Assembly: GCA_036481345.1 (NCBI GenBank)
Contig: JAZGHU010000007.1
Coordinates: 1-22,431 of the forward strand
Direction: 5' to 3'
Source of the DNA: JAAOYC01 sp036481345
Lineage (GTDB): Archaea; Nanobdellota; Nanobdellia; Woesearchaeales; WJKL01
Length of the DNA: 22,431 bases
The notes beneath the pieces are model-generated. The model saw only the letters and a list, made by a program, of their open reading frames with translations. It ran no database searches and had not been told where the DNA came from. Both the position numbers and the translations under genes were made by a program. Positions 6,833 through 17,900 of this stretch are shown here, in pieces. The first letter of the stretch is position 1, and the number at the start of each line of letters is the position of its first letter.

Positions 6833-9800
6833 GTGAAATATCTTAAATTAATTATATTTTTAACAATTTTCTTAGCTCTTTCTAGCATAGCTTTTTCTGA
6901 AGATGGGATCTGGGAAATACGGCCGACTGAACTAATGTGGAGCAATACTCTCATTTGTAATCAAAATCCAGATTTAAATCCAATATATACTCCCGGATAT
7001 GATTATGCAGGCCTTTGCCAAACTCCTTTAATTAATCTCCCTTTATCAAATTCAAATTGGTTTTTCTCTTCAAAAAGTTATTGCACATCATTTCAACGTG
7101 GAGCAACTATAACTGATCAAAATGCACCTGGAATGGTCTCAGATGTAGTAAACAAAGGCAGATTTTATGTAAATTACACTCAAAATAATCAATCCATAAG
7201 GGCCTGCAACAGCCTCGTTCCATGCCCTATTAACAACAACATAGATGGTATTGAATTTTATTTTGAGGGAATTTCTGATCATTTTACAGGGAGTATACAA
7301 TGTTATGCATCAAAAAACGAAATTTTGCACAATGATACATTATCCATCATTTTAGATGATGGAGTAATAAATCTTGGAGAATTCAATCTTTCAGGACATG
7401 GTACTTATAAAATATCTTCTCCAAATCCAAAAATAAAAGTATTTTTTTATGATACAGGTACTGATTTAATTGATGATGCTACAGCATCAAATACCACAAG
7501 ACTTTCTGCTTGTTTAGACATTGATCAAAATAATGAATGTGACGCATCTAATGAATCAGATGCAAATGAAATAGTGTGTCAAGGAGGAGGATTTGCATGG
7601 AGAAATACAGACAACATTCTTTCCACTTATGATGATAATTGTTGTGGAGATGATATTGAAGATGAAGGAAGATTAATTACAGAAACAGCAGTAGCAGGTG
7701 CAAGAGTATGTGCAAAAAACAATTTAGGAGACTGGGCCTGGATCCTATCATCACAAATTCATTTAGATGGAGATATTTTCTTAATCAAAAATAATAATAT
7801 ACCCTCTACAGGACCCTTCCCAAGAGAAAATACCTCTTTTGATGCAGTTTCAAATGATGCAACCTGGATTGCATGTGATGCATTAGATGATGGCATACAA
7901 AGTTTTACAGGAACTAGTTTAGCCATAGAAGAAAAAGTTGCATACGGAGCAAATGAATATCTTTGCTATTATAATAACAACACAGAACAATTTGGAGAAT
8001 GTATTGGCTCAGGAGTTTCTCAAAATGATTTTGGAACTTCTGGCACAACCCATACATCAGGAGAACTCCTTCGGGCACTGCCTCAAGAAACAGAGTATGA
8101 TTTTGACTGGGAAATTGATATGCAAGGCATAGAAGAAGAATTTAATGATCAGATGTTACTCCATATAAAAGATTGCATTGGCGTTTGGAACAGAGCAGGA
8201 GTAAAAATCTACGAACAAGGTAGTTGTGAAAATGATGAAAATACGGCAACTATCGCAAATAATATATCACTTCCAGTATATAATGGAGAAGTAATATGGG
8301 TGTATCCAAGAAGAGACTATTTAGGAAATGCCCATATAAATTCTTTTGAATTATGCGGCGTAATCCATGATATTCAAAAACAAAAGAAATTTTTCTATTA
8401 TCCTGTAACATGTGATGGAAACATAACATTCATAGAGGGGGTATGGTTAGAGCGTATAACAATTTATCTAGGAACAGACGTGGGATATTCTAATATCTCT
8501 CACTCAGATACAGATTCAGGATCAGATAAAATCAACATAACACAAGGACCATTAGAATTAACTTACACAAAACTTCCAGATCAAGTAATGACAGACATCC
8601 TTTACACAGCAATTTCCTCTAATCCCTCTGTCTTACTTTATTTTGAATCAACAGGAACTTCAACAACAACAGATAGAACAGACAGGTTATTTGCAAAAAT
8701 CCGATATGAAGCAGGCAGCTATTGTGCATCAGATGGAACATGGATTACTGATTTAGACAATTCAAATAAAGAAACATGTGAAGCAGCAGGCTATGAATGG
8801 ACAGGAACTTTATGCTGTGGAGATGATTATCTAGATACATATAATGATGAAAACGCTCCACCAGTAGGAGACATTGGAGGCTGTTTCCGAGATACAAAAA
8901 TACCTCATGGAACAGCCCAAAATTTCAATTTTACTACCCGAACAGAAGCAGAAGGCATTTTAGCATCTCTAGGACTGGGCCCACAACATATTACAGAGAG
9001 ATATACACTTAATCTCTTAAATCACAATGGAGTATTCTATGGTTGCAATCTAAATGATACAACTATCCAAATACCAAAAGATAATAATAATGACAACTTA
9101 ATCCATGATGATAGAAACATGTCAAGCTGTACTTCTCTAGGAGCCCGCCTTTGTTCTCCAAATGGAATATGGCATCCAGGAGATCCAGCAACAATTGCAG
9201 CAAGAGACACAATAAAAACACTTCCTCCCGCCTATATTAACTCAGAAGGAAATGATGATATATCTTGCTGTGCAGCAACAAGCTGCTGGAATGGAACAAG
9301 CTGTGTTGCTGATGAAACTTCAACAACAATCACATATCCCCTTGTAGATTCTTCTATAACTTATAAATGTACAAATGGAAACTGGACAACAGTTTCTGAA
9401 ACATGTAGATGGGACGATCCAACTAACTGTGGTTTCTGTGATGATGGAACAGAATGTTATTTAGATCAAGATACATGCATTGAATCAGAATATTACTATA
9501 AAGATCATTACTGTGATGATGGAGATTGGTCAACAAGAACAAAATTCCTAGCACAAACATTATCAGAACTGATAGACACAAGATCTAATCAACAAGATTA
9601 TGCACTTTTCTGCGGAAACTTCACTTCAACATTGAACAGATATGATTATCTTTCATTAACAGGAGAAGAAATTGAAGAATATGTCAGAGGAAGAAGAGAA
9701 TTCGTCCCTCTAACTACCTATAAATGCCCTGGATTAGACGGTCCTTGCGTTAATAACTTTTGTATAGCAAGATACACAGATATTGCTGATGGAGAAAAAA

Positions 9801-10378
9801 TAGTAGTAGGAACAAGTTTAAATCAACCAGTAAATGCAGATGAGCTTTCATTCCTAGAAGCATTAGAAAAAGATAAAAATTACTGCACTTCTCTAATCAA
9901 TACAAATTCTAGTTTTACTAGCTGCAGTTCATTAGAAGATGTATGGTATAATGACAAATCAAATTTAATAATCTATAGTAAACAAACAGTAGATCTAGCC
10001 CCATTAACATTCTTAGAAACTTTCCTTAACTGGATTATTCACCCAATTCAATCAATAACAGCAGCAACAAACCCATCAACATTACAAACAATTCCTCTTA
10101 TAGATCAAGCTCAAGCATATAGTGATATCTATGCAGCATTCTCAGATCCAAAAGCAATCACAGCTTTATTAGAAACAGATAAAGGATTCTTATTAGCAAA
10201 CTACTCTAATTTTAATCAAGATATCTGCTTGGCAATTGATGAATATGATCAATCCAAATTTGGAGGAACAAATGTTCTTGTTTGCAACAAGACAAATGAT
10301 CAATACCTTGTCTACAATCAAAATGAATCAGGCTTAGTTTTATGGCACGACTTAACAGCCAGATTAAGAATAAGTTAA
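6833..10378 (+). CDS. large secreted cysteine-rich surface protein with CCGDD repeats
   Basis: A 1181-residue protein with a Sec signal peptide (MKYLKLIIFLTIFLALSSIAFS, cleavage near residue 22) and no C-terminal membrane helix, so it is probably exported and released or held by partners. It starts at GTG 6833, 4 nt after a GGTG ribosome site. Two similar modules centre on CCGDD at about residues 270 and 661: a Cys, Gly-(Phe/Tyr)-x-Trp, the CCGDD group, then a downstream Gly-x-Cys. The region 780-900 is dense in Cys and includes CDDGDWSTRTK near 893. Many Asn-x-Ser/Thr sites suggest glycosylation. I recognise the general type from DPANN genomes but no enzymatic domain. A pilin-like gene follows after 1 nt (TAAAATG), so both should be expressed together. 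Confidence 0.8.
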   Translation: MKYLKLIIFLTIFLALSSIAFSEDGIWEIRPTELMWSNTLICNQNPDLNPIYTPGYDYAGLCQTPLINLPLSNSNWFFSSKSYCTSFQRGATITDQNAPGMVSDVVNKGRFYVNYTQNNQSIRACNSLVPCPINNNIDGIEFYFEGISDHFTGSIQCYASKNEILHNDTLSIILDDGVINLGEFNLSGHGTYKISSPNPKIKVFFYDTGTDLIDDATASNTTRLSACLDIDQNNECDASNESDANEIVCQGGGFAWRNTDNILSTYDDNCCGDDIEDEGRLITETAVAGARVCAKNNLGDWAWILSSQIHLDGDIFLIKNNNIPSTGPFPRENTSFDAVSNDATWIACDALDDGIQSFTGTSLAIEEKVAYGANEYLCYYNNNTEQFGECIGSGVSQNDFGTSGTTHTSGELLRALPQETEYDFDWEIDMQGIEEEFNDQMLLHIKDCIGVWNRAGVKIYEQGSCENDENTATIANNISLPVYNGEVIWVYPRRDYLGNAHINSFELCGVIHDIQKQKKFFYYPVTCDGNITFIEGVWLERITIYLGTDVGYSNISHSDTDSGSDKINITQGPLELTYTKLPDQVMTDILYTAISSNPSVLLYFESTGTSTTTDRTDRLFAKIRYEAGSYCASDGTWITDLDNSNKETCEAAGYEWTGTLCCGDDYLDTYNDENAPPVGDIGGCFRDTKIPHGTAQNFNFTTRTEAEGILASLGLGPQHITERYTLNLLNHNGVFYGCNLNDTTIQIPKDNNNDNLIHDDRNMSSCTSLGARLCSPNGIWHPGDPATIAARDTIKTLPPAYINSEGNDDISCCAATSCWNGTSCVADETSTTITYPLVDSSITYKCTNGNWTTVSETCRWDDPTNCGFCDDGTECYLDQDTCIESEYYYKDHYCDDGDWSTRTKFLAQTLSELIDTRSNQQDYALFCGNFTSTLNRYDYLSLTGEEIEEYVRGRREFVPLTTYKCPGLDGPCVNNFCIARYTDIADGEKIVVGTSLNQPVNADELSFLEALEKDKNYCTSLINTNSSFTSCSSLEDVWYNDKSNLIIYSKQTVDLAPLTFLETFLNWIIHPIQSITAATNPSTLQTIPLIDQAQAYSDIYAAFSDPKAITALLETDKGFLLANYSNFNQDICLAIDEYDQSKFGGTNVLVCNKTNDQYLVYNQNESGLVLWHDLTARLRIS

Positions 10379-10379
10379 A

Positions 10380-11732
10380 ATGAAGAATTCTAAAAAAGCC
10401 CAAATTACATTATTCATAATACTTGGAATCTTTATTGTATTGATTTTTTTCTTTATGCTTTATCTAAAAAATATGACGACACAATCAACAACTCAAAAAG
10501 AAACTTCAGAAACATTAGAAACAGCCCTAACAACCCAACCAATTGGACCATATGTTTCAACATGCGTTGGAAATGCATTGCAAGAAGGATTAATACTTCT
10601 CGGCCAGCAAGGAGGGGTTCTCTACGATACACAAGGTTCAATCATAAGAAAAAGACAAGGCACAACAATAGATAACATAAAATATCTTATAACTTCATTA
10701 ACTCCAAATCCATTAAACACCCCTTGGTATCCCTGTCTTAATGCAAGCAGCCCGCCTGGTTACTGTAAGTTCAGCAATAATATATCAGAATTTTCAGAAC
10801 TATATGGCCCATTATATTCTTATGGATTTAATAAGATGTATCCTCTAGATATGGGGGCAAAAACAATAAAAGAACAATTAGAAATATATATAGCAACACA
10901 TACAGAAAATTGTGCAAACATAACATCCCTTCTAGATATACCAGAATTTGCAGGCTATAACATAACAGCTGAAGAACCAAAAGCAGAAATCATTTTTGGT
11001 TCAAGAGATGTATCAGTAATTCTAAAATATCCAATTAAAATGCACATTAAAGAAAATACAATTTCAAAAACAGTTCCTTACAGTGCAAAAATAAATGTAA
11101 GATTTGCAAAAATCTACAATGCTGTAGACGATATGATAACAAAAGATAATAAATATTTAGAATATGAACTGATAGATGACACAACTTATGGTTTTTTCAT
11201 AGATCAAAATGGAACATCACATTCCTCTGATTTTAGGGAATTAATAGGGGCAGAATTAACAAAAGCAAATAATATTATCACAATAAAAGATACTCTCTCA
11301 ATAATAGATTCTCAACCATATATTTTCCAATTCGCAATCCAAAATAGAGCCCCTGTCTTAGATTATATAAATGAATCTTTAGTTATAGACCAAGGCCAAC
11401 AACCAACTATATCTCCAACAGCAACAGACCCTGACGAAGACCCAATAGCATATAATATTCAAGGATTAAATCAACTTTCTGTTGGACTCAATACAATAAA
11501 AGTTTCAGCTTCCGATCCCCAATTTACAGATTATCAAAACATTGAAATCTTAGTCTGCAGCATCAATAATACAGGAAAAAATCAAAAATGTGATGACGAA
11601 TGTGGAGCTTCATCAAATTGCAATAATCTCCCTATTGGCCTGACAAACAATTGCAATACTAATACAAACAAAACATATATCTGCAATAATCGTTGCTTGT
11701 ACGTAGATTCTACCATCAATTGCACAATTTAA
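10380..11732 (+). CDS. pilin-like protein (KKAQ class III signal) with cadherin/Ig-like ectodomain
   Basis: A 450-residue protein starting MKNSKKAQITLFIILGIF. Lys-Lys-Ala before Gln, followed directly by a hydrophobic helix (residues 10-29), fits the archaeal class III (type IV pilin-like) signal, with cleavage expected between Ala7 and Gln8. The ectodomain is mixed alpha/beta up to about 320. Residues 325-395 form a cadherin/Ig-like module with NRAPVLDYI, SPTATDPDEDPIAYNI and GLNTIKVSASD; the TDPDEDP run suggests Ca binding. The last 55 residues hold nine cysteines. The start is 1 nt after the previous stop. It may be a minor pilin or a membrane-anchored adhesin; assembly into a filament is inferred. 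Confidence 0.75.
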   Translation: MKNSKKAQITLFIILGIFIVLIFFFMLYLKNMTTQSTTQKETSETLETALTTQPIGPYVSTCVGNALQEGLILLGQQGGVLYDTQGSIIRKRQGTTIDNIKYLITSLTPNPLNTPWYPCLNASSPPGYCKFSNNISEFSELYGPLYSYGFNKMYPLDMGAKTIKEQLEIYIATHTENCANITSLLDIPEFAGYNITAEEPKAEIIFGSRDVSVILKYPIKMHIKENTISKTVPYSAKINVRFAKIYNAVDDMITKDNKYLEYELIDDTTYGFFIDQNGTSHSSDFRELIGAELTKANNIITIKDTLSIIDSQPYIFQFAIQNRAPVLDYINESLVIDQGQQPTISPTATDPDEDPIAYNIQGLNQLSVGLNTIKVSASDPQFTDYQNIEILVCSINNTGKNQKCDDECGASSNCNNLPIGLTNNCNTNTNKTYICNNRCLYVDSTINCTI

Positions 11733-11749
11733 TTGTATTTTCCGCAAGA

Positions 11750-11760
11750 TTTATATATAA
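11750..11760 (+). promoter_or_regulatory. TATA box of the RHH/surface-protein/pilin operon
   Basis: TTTATATATAA at 11750-11760, lying 18-28 bp after the preceding gene's stop. A transcription start near 11780 is predicted, inside the repeated operator described next. Confidence 0.65.
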
Positions 11761-11769
11761 TTATTAATA

Positions 11770-11817
11770 GGTATACCTAAGAATACTAAAGAATAGTATA
11801 GTATAGCTAAGTATACC
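11770..11817 (+). promoter_or_regulatory. candidate operator: five hexamer iterons at 10-bp spacing within a 48-bp imperfect palindrome
   Basis: GTATAC (11771), GAATAC (11781), GAATAG (11791), GTATAG (11801) and GTATAC (11811) recur at exactly 10-bp steps, all fitting G-A/T-A-T-A-C/G. The whole 11770-11817 segment is also an imperfect palindrome: 17 of 24 positions match between one half and the reverse complement of the other, with perfect GGTATAC/GTATACC ends. It covers the predicted transcription start and ends at the base before the ATG of the small RHH gene. Ribbon-helix-helix proteins often bind such arrays cooperatively on one DNA face, so autoregulation is the natural reading. Confidence 0.7.
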
Positions 11818-11967
11818 ATGCAGAAACAAGCAAAAAAGAGGCAAATTACAACAATTAAGATTTCTAAAGATACTGTCAATGCTCTAAATCAGCTAAAAAT
11901 TCATCCTAGACAGAGCTATGAAGAGGTAATTCTTGAATTATTAAAGAAAAAATCCAAAAAACCATGA
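11818..11967 (+). CDS. small ribbon-helix-helix (RHH) transcription regulator
   Basis: A 49-residue basic protein, MQKQAKKRQITTIKISK then DTVNALNQLKIHPRQSYEEVILELLKK in two parts. The predicted order is one strand (QITTIKIS, residues 9-16), helix A (KDTVNALNQLKI, 17-28), a turn, and helix B (SYEEVILELLKKK, 33-45). This is the RHH/CopG-like fold, in which the strand of a dimer enters the DNA major groove; it also resembles VapB-type and DUF7557 archaeal proteins. No toxin gene lies next to it, so a plain repressor is more likely than an antitoxin. Its stop overlaps the start of the giant surface protein (ATGA), and its promoter carries the 10-bp iterons, suggesting autoregulated control of the whole operon. 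Confidence 0.75.
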   Translation: MQKQAKKRQITTIKISKDTVNALNQLKIHPRQSYEEVILELLKKKSKKP

Positions 11968-14900
11968 AAAAAACAATCTTAACAATAATTGCAATGATTT
12001 TTCTAGTTTTAACAACATTAAATACATATGCTCAAGATGGTTGTTGTTATGAGCCTGGCCCAGATACTTGTGTAGCCTCAGATCAAGCAGACTGTGATCC
12101 AGCTTATTGGAGTTTAGCAGCAGGCCCTAACTGTAATCCTGCAATAGTCCCAGAATGTACACCTTCAGTAGGTTGCTGTACCGGCGACACTTGCAAAGAT
12201 AATGTACAATTTGAAGCAGAGTGTCCTGGTTCTTATCAACCAGGAGCTTGTCAACAATATACAGAATGTCAAGAAGGCTGCTGTTTTTGTATAACTGACC
12301 CAACAGATACTGTAACAGGAATGGTATGTCATGATGGACTAACAGAAGCACAATGTATAACTCAATGTTCAACATTTCCAATATATTATCTGAACAAAAC
12401 ACTTCAAGGAAATCAATGTGAAACTAGTAATGTATGTGCATTTGGAGTAACATTAGATACAGGAACAATAACTGGATTTATCAGAGATGAAAACAACAAT
12501 CCATTAGGAAGTGTAACAGTTACAGCAGCAGTACAATCAGCAACATCTGCATCAGACGGTTATTATACCTTATCAAATCTTCCTTCAGGATCAATCACAG
12601 TAAGAGCAGAACTTCCAGGCTACGAAACAAATCAAACCATTATAATAGTTCAGCCAGGAACATCCCAAGAAGCTAATCTTACTATTAAACAACTGCCAGA
12701 AGGAACAATATATGGAACAGTTATAGATTCTGCAGGACCTGTTCAAGGAGTAACAATAAATCTACAATTAGGACCAATACCTCTTTCACCGACAATAACA
12801 GATGCAGGTGGTTACTATGAATTTACAGGAATCCCCCAAGGACAATATACCTTAACAGCAGAAAAACTCACACATGAATCTCAAACAGTAAGTGTTAATC
12901 TTCCAGACCAAGGAACAGTAGAACAACCATTCACTTTAATCCAAAAACCATTTGGAAAAGTAAGTGGAACAATCAAAGACAATCAAACAGATGCAGTAAT
13001 ACCTTTTGCTCAGATCATAGTTGACAGTATAATAGAAACAAGGGCAAACTCCCAAGGATATTATGAGATAGACCTTCCAGTAACAACTCCTGCAACAGAC
13101 TATTCAATAAAATCACAAGCAGATGGTTATTTTTCAAGTCTTCCCCAACAAATTACAATACAGTCTCAAACATATATTCTTGACTTTAAACTAGATCCTA
13201 TCCCATCTCAATGCGCAAATCCTGCAGCCCCTTCTATAGTTTCCCTCACAGCCAGCCACATCAAAGGAGAACAAGCAGTTGAATTGATTTGGGAAAAGCC
13301 AAACTGCCATGAAAATATGGGTGGTTATACAATCTTAAGACAAGAAGGAACAAACATAGCAGAAGCAATAGCATTTCTTCCAGTAACATCTCAACCATTT
13401 TCACATCCACAAAGTTATATTGATGAAAATATTAGATGGGACACTACTTATACTTATCATATTATCATAACCTACACAGACGGAATCAGAAACAGTACAG
13501 ATACATCTCATGCACAGACAATAACAACAGGAGACCAATTATGTGAAGGAAAATTTATAGCAACTCTTGATATTTTTTCAGAATTTTGTCAGGATAATAA
13601 TTTCAGAAGAACATGTGATGACTCTAATCAAATTATAGATGCATTAGACTCTCCAGTATATTGTGATGAACAATTTTATTATTGTGCAGGCCCTGATTTT
13701 TTAACTGGAAAAACATCTTGTAAATTCTTTGGCCCTTGTGACCCAAGAACCCAAGAAGCATTACCTTTTGGATTATACCATAATGAAGATGATTGTATTG
13801 GAAGCAGCAATGAAAACTATTGTTACTTTGATAATACAGATACAATAATCGATGCTTGTTATGCTTGTTATCAAGAAATGGATTGTGCTGATTACAAATC
13901 ACATGATGCTTGTATAGAAGATAATTGCCTTGTAGCAGAAAATACTAATTGTGCATGGCAAGAAACAGAATATTCTGATCTTGGCAAAGGATTTTGTTAT
14001 GAAGTAGATTCTGATGAAACTGCTTATTGTAGTTTATGTTCTTCTGACACAATATTCCAGAATCTTGGATGTACTGAAGAAGTATGTGGAAAATTAGGAG
14101 ATTGTTATTCATCTACTGCTGGCTGCTCAACGTGCGATGACAATACTATTTGTGATTCTTATACAACCCAATCAGAATGTACTGGAGATCAAGAGATTGA
14201 TATTTCTTCATGCTCAGAACAAATAACTTCAAGCAATGACAGATGTAATTTAGGGGCATGTAAATGGGACACTACAGCAAACAGCTGTTATAAAGATGGA
14301 AATGACGATGATGCACAAGACTGTGCTTTGCTTGGCTTAGGCTCATGCAAACAAGACACAACACCTCCAACAACAGCTCTACCTTTAAATTATATTGTAA
14401 CTAATAAAGACTCTTCAATAGAGATAACATCAGATATAGATGCAGCAATCTTAACATACTGTATTGATAAAGACAACACTTGTTGTCCATCAGAAACAAT
14501 AAACTTTGCAGCAGGAATAGCAAACTTAATTCCATTTGATTCATCAGAGCTAGCTCTAATCTATAATCAGCATGGACATGGAGAATATCATTTAAGATAT
14601 TATGCAGTAGACAATAATCAAAATCAAGAACAACTAAAATCATCAAAAATATATCTAGATTTAACTCCCCCAAAAATCAATATCGATTATATCATAATCC
14701 CAATAACTCCTGATCAGCCACCATCAGACTTAATAATAAATATATCAACAGATGAAACAGTAACTTGCACAGACAGCCTTACAGAGACTGCAACACAAGA
14801 AACAAAACAAAACATTCAAGATTCAACAGGTGATTTATGGTCAGTAGCATATACAGTAGATGATGGTTATTATGATTATACAATCAGCTGTACAGATAAT

Positions 14901-17900
14901 TTAGGAAACACAAACACAACAACAATTTATATTTTAGTAGATGCATGGCCTTTCATAAACATAGTCAGACCAGATAGACCAGATACAATTAAAGATACAA
15001 CTCCTTTATTTGAAATAACTACTTTGGGTGCTGGAACATGCTCTCTTAAAAAAGGAACAGCAACATCTGATTTTACATCTTCAACAGATAAAAAATACCA
15101 TACAGCCAACTTAGCATTAGAAAATAACAAGCATTATCCAGACATAAGCGCAACATGTATAGAAGATTCTTCAGGAAAAACAGATAAAGTAAATTTCTTC
15201 TTTACAATAGACAACCAACCCCCAAAAACAAAAGCAACCATTGAACTAAGAAATCAACAACATACTTATGAAAATGAATTTGATATCTATGCCGAAGATA
15301 ATGTTCATATTTCTTTTGAATGTGATGATGCTCTTACATTAGGTTTTGGCTGCAAACAGACAAACTATTGTATAGCTACTGCTGGAGCAACTTGCAATCC
15401 ATTTGGACCCATATCCTTCACACAACAACCAAGAACAATAACTCAAACAGAAACAATCTGTTATGCTTCAGAAGATAATGGAAATAACCAAGAATCAGCA
15501 AGCTGCAGCACAGTCCATAGAGATCTAGGCAGTGGAATAGAATTAATCTCTCCTCCACATGGAGTATCCTCTACTCCAATATTTGATGTTGTAATAAGAA
15601 CATTAGGAGATTATGAAGAATGCAAATATTCTCTATCCCCTGACTTTGATTATAATTCTCCTATTTTCCCATCTTTTGAAGCAACAGGAGAATTAAATAT
15701 GTTCAAAATAGATAGTTTTGCAGGAGCTTCATCATTCCCATACACTTATCCAATGAATATAAAATGCAAAGATAGACAAGGAACAATATCAGCTCCAGTA
15801 TTAATAAATCTAGCTTATGATGATTCTGCTCCTATCTTGACTGCAAGAGCAATTCCAACTAAAGTTGTTCAGCAAAGACAGGTAAATCTATCTGTAACTT
15901 CAGATGATGCTACAATCTGTAAATATGATACTACAACAAGCAACTATGAAGATATGCAAGGAATCTTTGCTGGCTGGGATGATTGGCAAGATGGCAATCC
16001 AAGCTTTACAGACAGCCACATAAAAACAATCTATCTTGTTGACGAAGACCAAGGAAATCATCGTTATTACATAGCTTGTCAAAATAGAGCAGGAGCAATC
16101 TCAACTGCACAAATAAACTTTGAAGTAGACTTCTATGAAATAGGGGCATTTACATCAGTATTCCCTCAAGGTTCAGTCAACACACAGACAATAGCCCTAA
16201 AACTTAACACAAGCAGAGATGCAACATGTTATCATGAAAATACAACAAGATTCTCTACAACAGGAGGAATATATCACGAGTCAGTTCAGTTCTCTGGACT
16301 AGCTGAAGGAGTCCATAGTATTTATATCTACTGTGATTTCCCAACTCAAAGAGTAGACAAGACAATATCCTTCACAGTAGACATCACAAATCCAGACATC
16401 GTAGACATAGATATGCCAGATAGAGCATGTTATGATGATTACATCCAGCCAACATTTGTTGCAGAAGACAACCTATCATCAATAGATCTTTACAATTACT
16501 CTCTTTACAAAGGTACAGAAATAATAATAGATTGGACAACAACTGCATCAGACAACCCAAGAATAACACAAGATCACAATGGAGATGACTTAAACCTATC
16601 ATTCAATGAAAAATATTATTTTAGTATGAATGCAATGGATGCAGCAGGAAATTGGGGAGACGATGCAATAAGCAGTAATGAATTTGAATTAATTCCAGAT
16701 AATTCTTCAGAATGTTATACAGATGATGACAATCCAACAATAACAATCCAAACAGCAGCAGTACAGACAGGCATTGAAGTAACAATGAGTTGTACAGATG
16801 AAAGTGGATGCGACGGAAAGTATTACGGAACTTCAGAGTCAGATGAAGCATGTAATGCATCACAAACATACACAGGAAGTGTAATCCTATCAGAGCTAAG
16901 TAAATTTTGCTGGGAAGTATCAGATACAATGAACAACACAGCAACAGGCTTTAAACTGATATCAGTCAATGATGAGGATGGGGATGGAGTCCCGGACAAT
17001 CAAGACACATGTCCAGGAACCCCTTACGGGTCTCATGTTGACTTAATAGGATGTCCTGTGTCAAGGGACGATGATAACGACGGCGTTCCAAATATCTATG
17101 ATATTTGTTCAGATACGCCTGTCGAAGAATCAGATCTTGTTGATGCAGACGGCTGTGCTCCCTCACAAACAGACACTGATGATGACGGGGTCCAAGATAC
17201 TTTAGACCAATGTCCAGGAACACCATTTGGAGAAACAGTAGATACAGAAGGCTGTTCAGATTCTCAAAAAGATTCTGATGAAGATGGAATGGATGATGCT
17301 TATGAAAAACGGCATAATCTAGATCCATTCAGCTCTTCAGATGCAGATGAAGACACAGACTCAGACAAACTGACAAACTACGAAGAATACACTTATTTCA
17401 AACAAACAGGAAGAGAAATATCTCCTAGAGAAGAAGATACTGATGGAGATGGATATTCTGATAAAGACGAAATAGACAAAGGATACAATCCAGTAAGCTC
17501 TTCATCATATCCAAGAGGAAAAGGTCTTGCATGGACTTTCATAATCCTTGGCTTGCTGTTAATAGCAGGAGGAACAACTTATATAATTATCATGAACAAG
17601 AGAGCCCCTCCAACAGTTCCAACTCCAACTATTTCACCAACAGCCCCACCAACATACCCATCAAGAGTTGCAATGCAGCAAGCAGAAAAAAGAAGAAGGA
17701 TGCGTCTAGAAGTAGGAATAAGAAGAAAACAAACAGAAAAAAGAAGAGCAGAAATCATATCTCAAAGAAGAGCAGAAAAAGCAAGAAAAAGATCAAAACT
17801 TTTTGAAGCATTTGGAGTTAAAAAAGCCATTCCAAAAAAACTTCCTCCAAAATTACCTCCAAGAATGCCTACATTAGAAAAAGAGGAATTTGAAAGACTT

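Noticed and set aside
11715..11745. Short palindrome ACAATTTAATTGT followed by a T-rich stretch after the gene at 10380, a possible terminator
   Set aside because: The stem is only A/T pairs plus one G-C, the T-run is four bases, and it partly lies in coding sequence. It is too weak to call.
11818..11967. Reading the RHH gene as the antitoxin of a toxin-antitoxin pair
   Set aside because: The next gene is a 2054-residue surface protein and the gene before is a pilin-like protein; no PIN, RelE or HEPN-like toxin is adjacent.
16966..17328. Minus-strand His/Leu-rich open frame of 120 codons opposite the TSP3 repeats
   Set aside because: It is the reverse complement of the Asp/Gly/Thr-rich calcium-binding repeats; the odd composition is explained by that alone.
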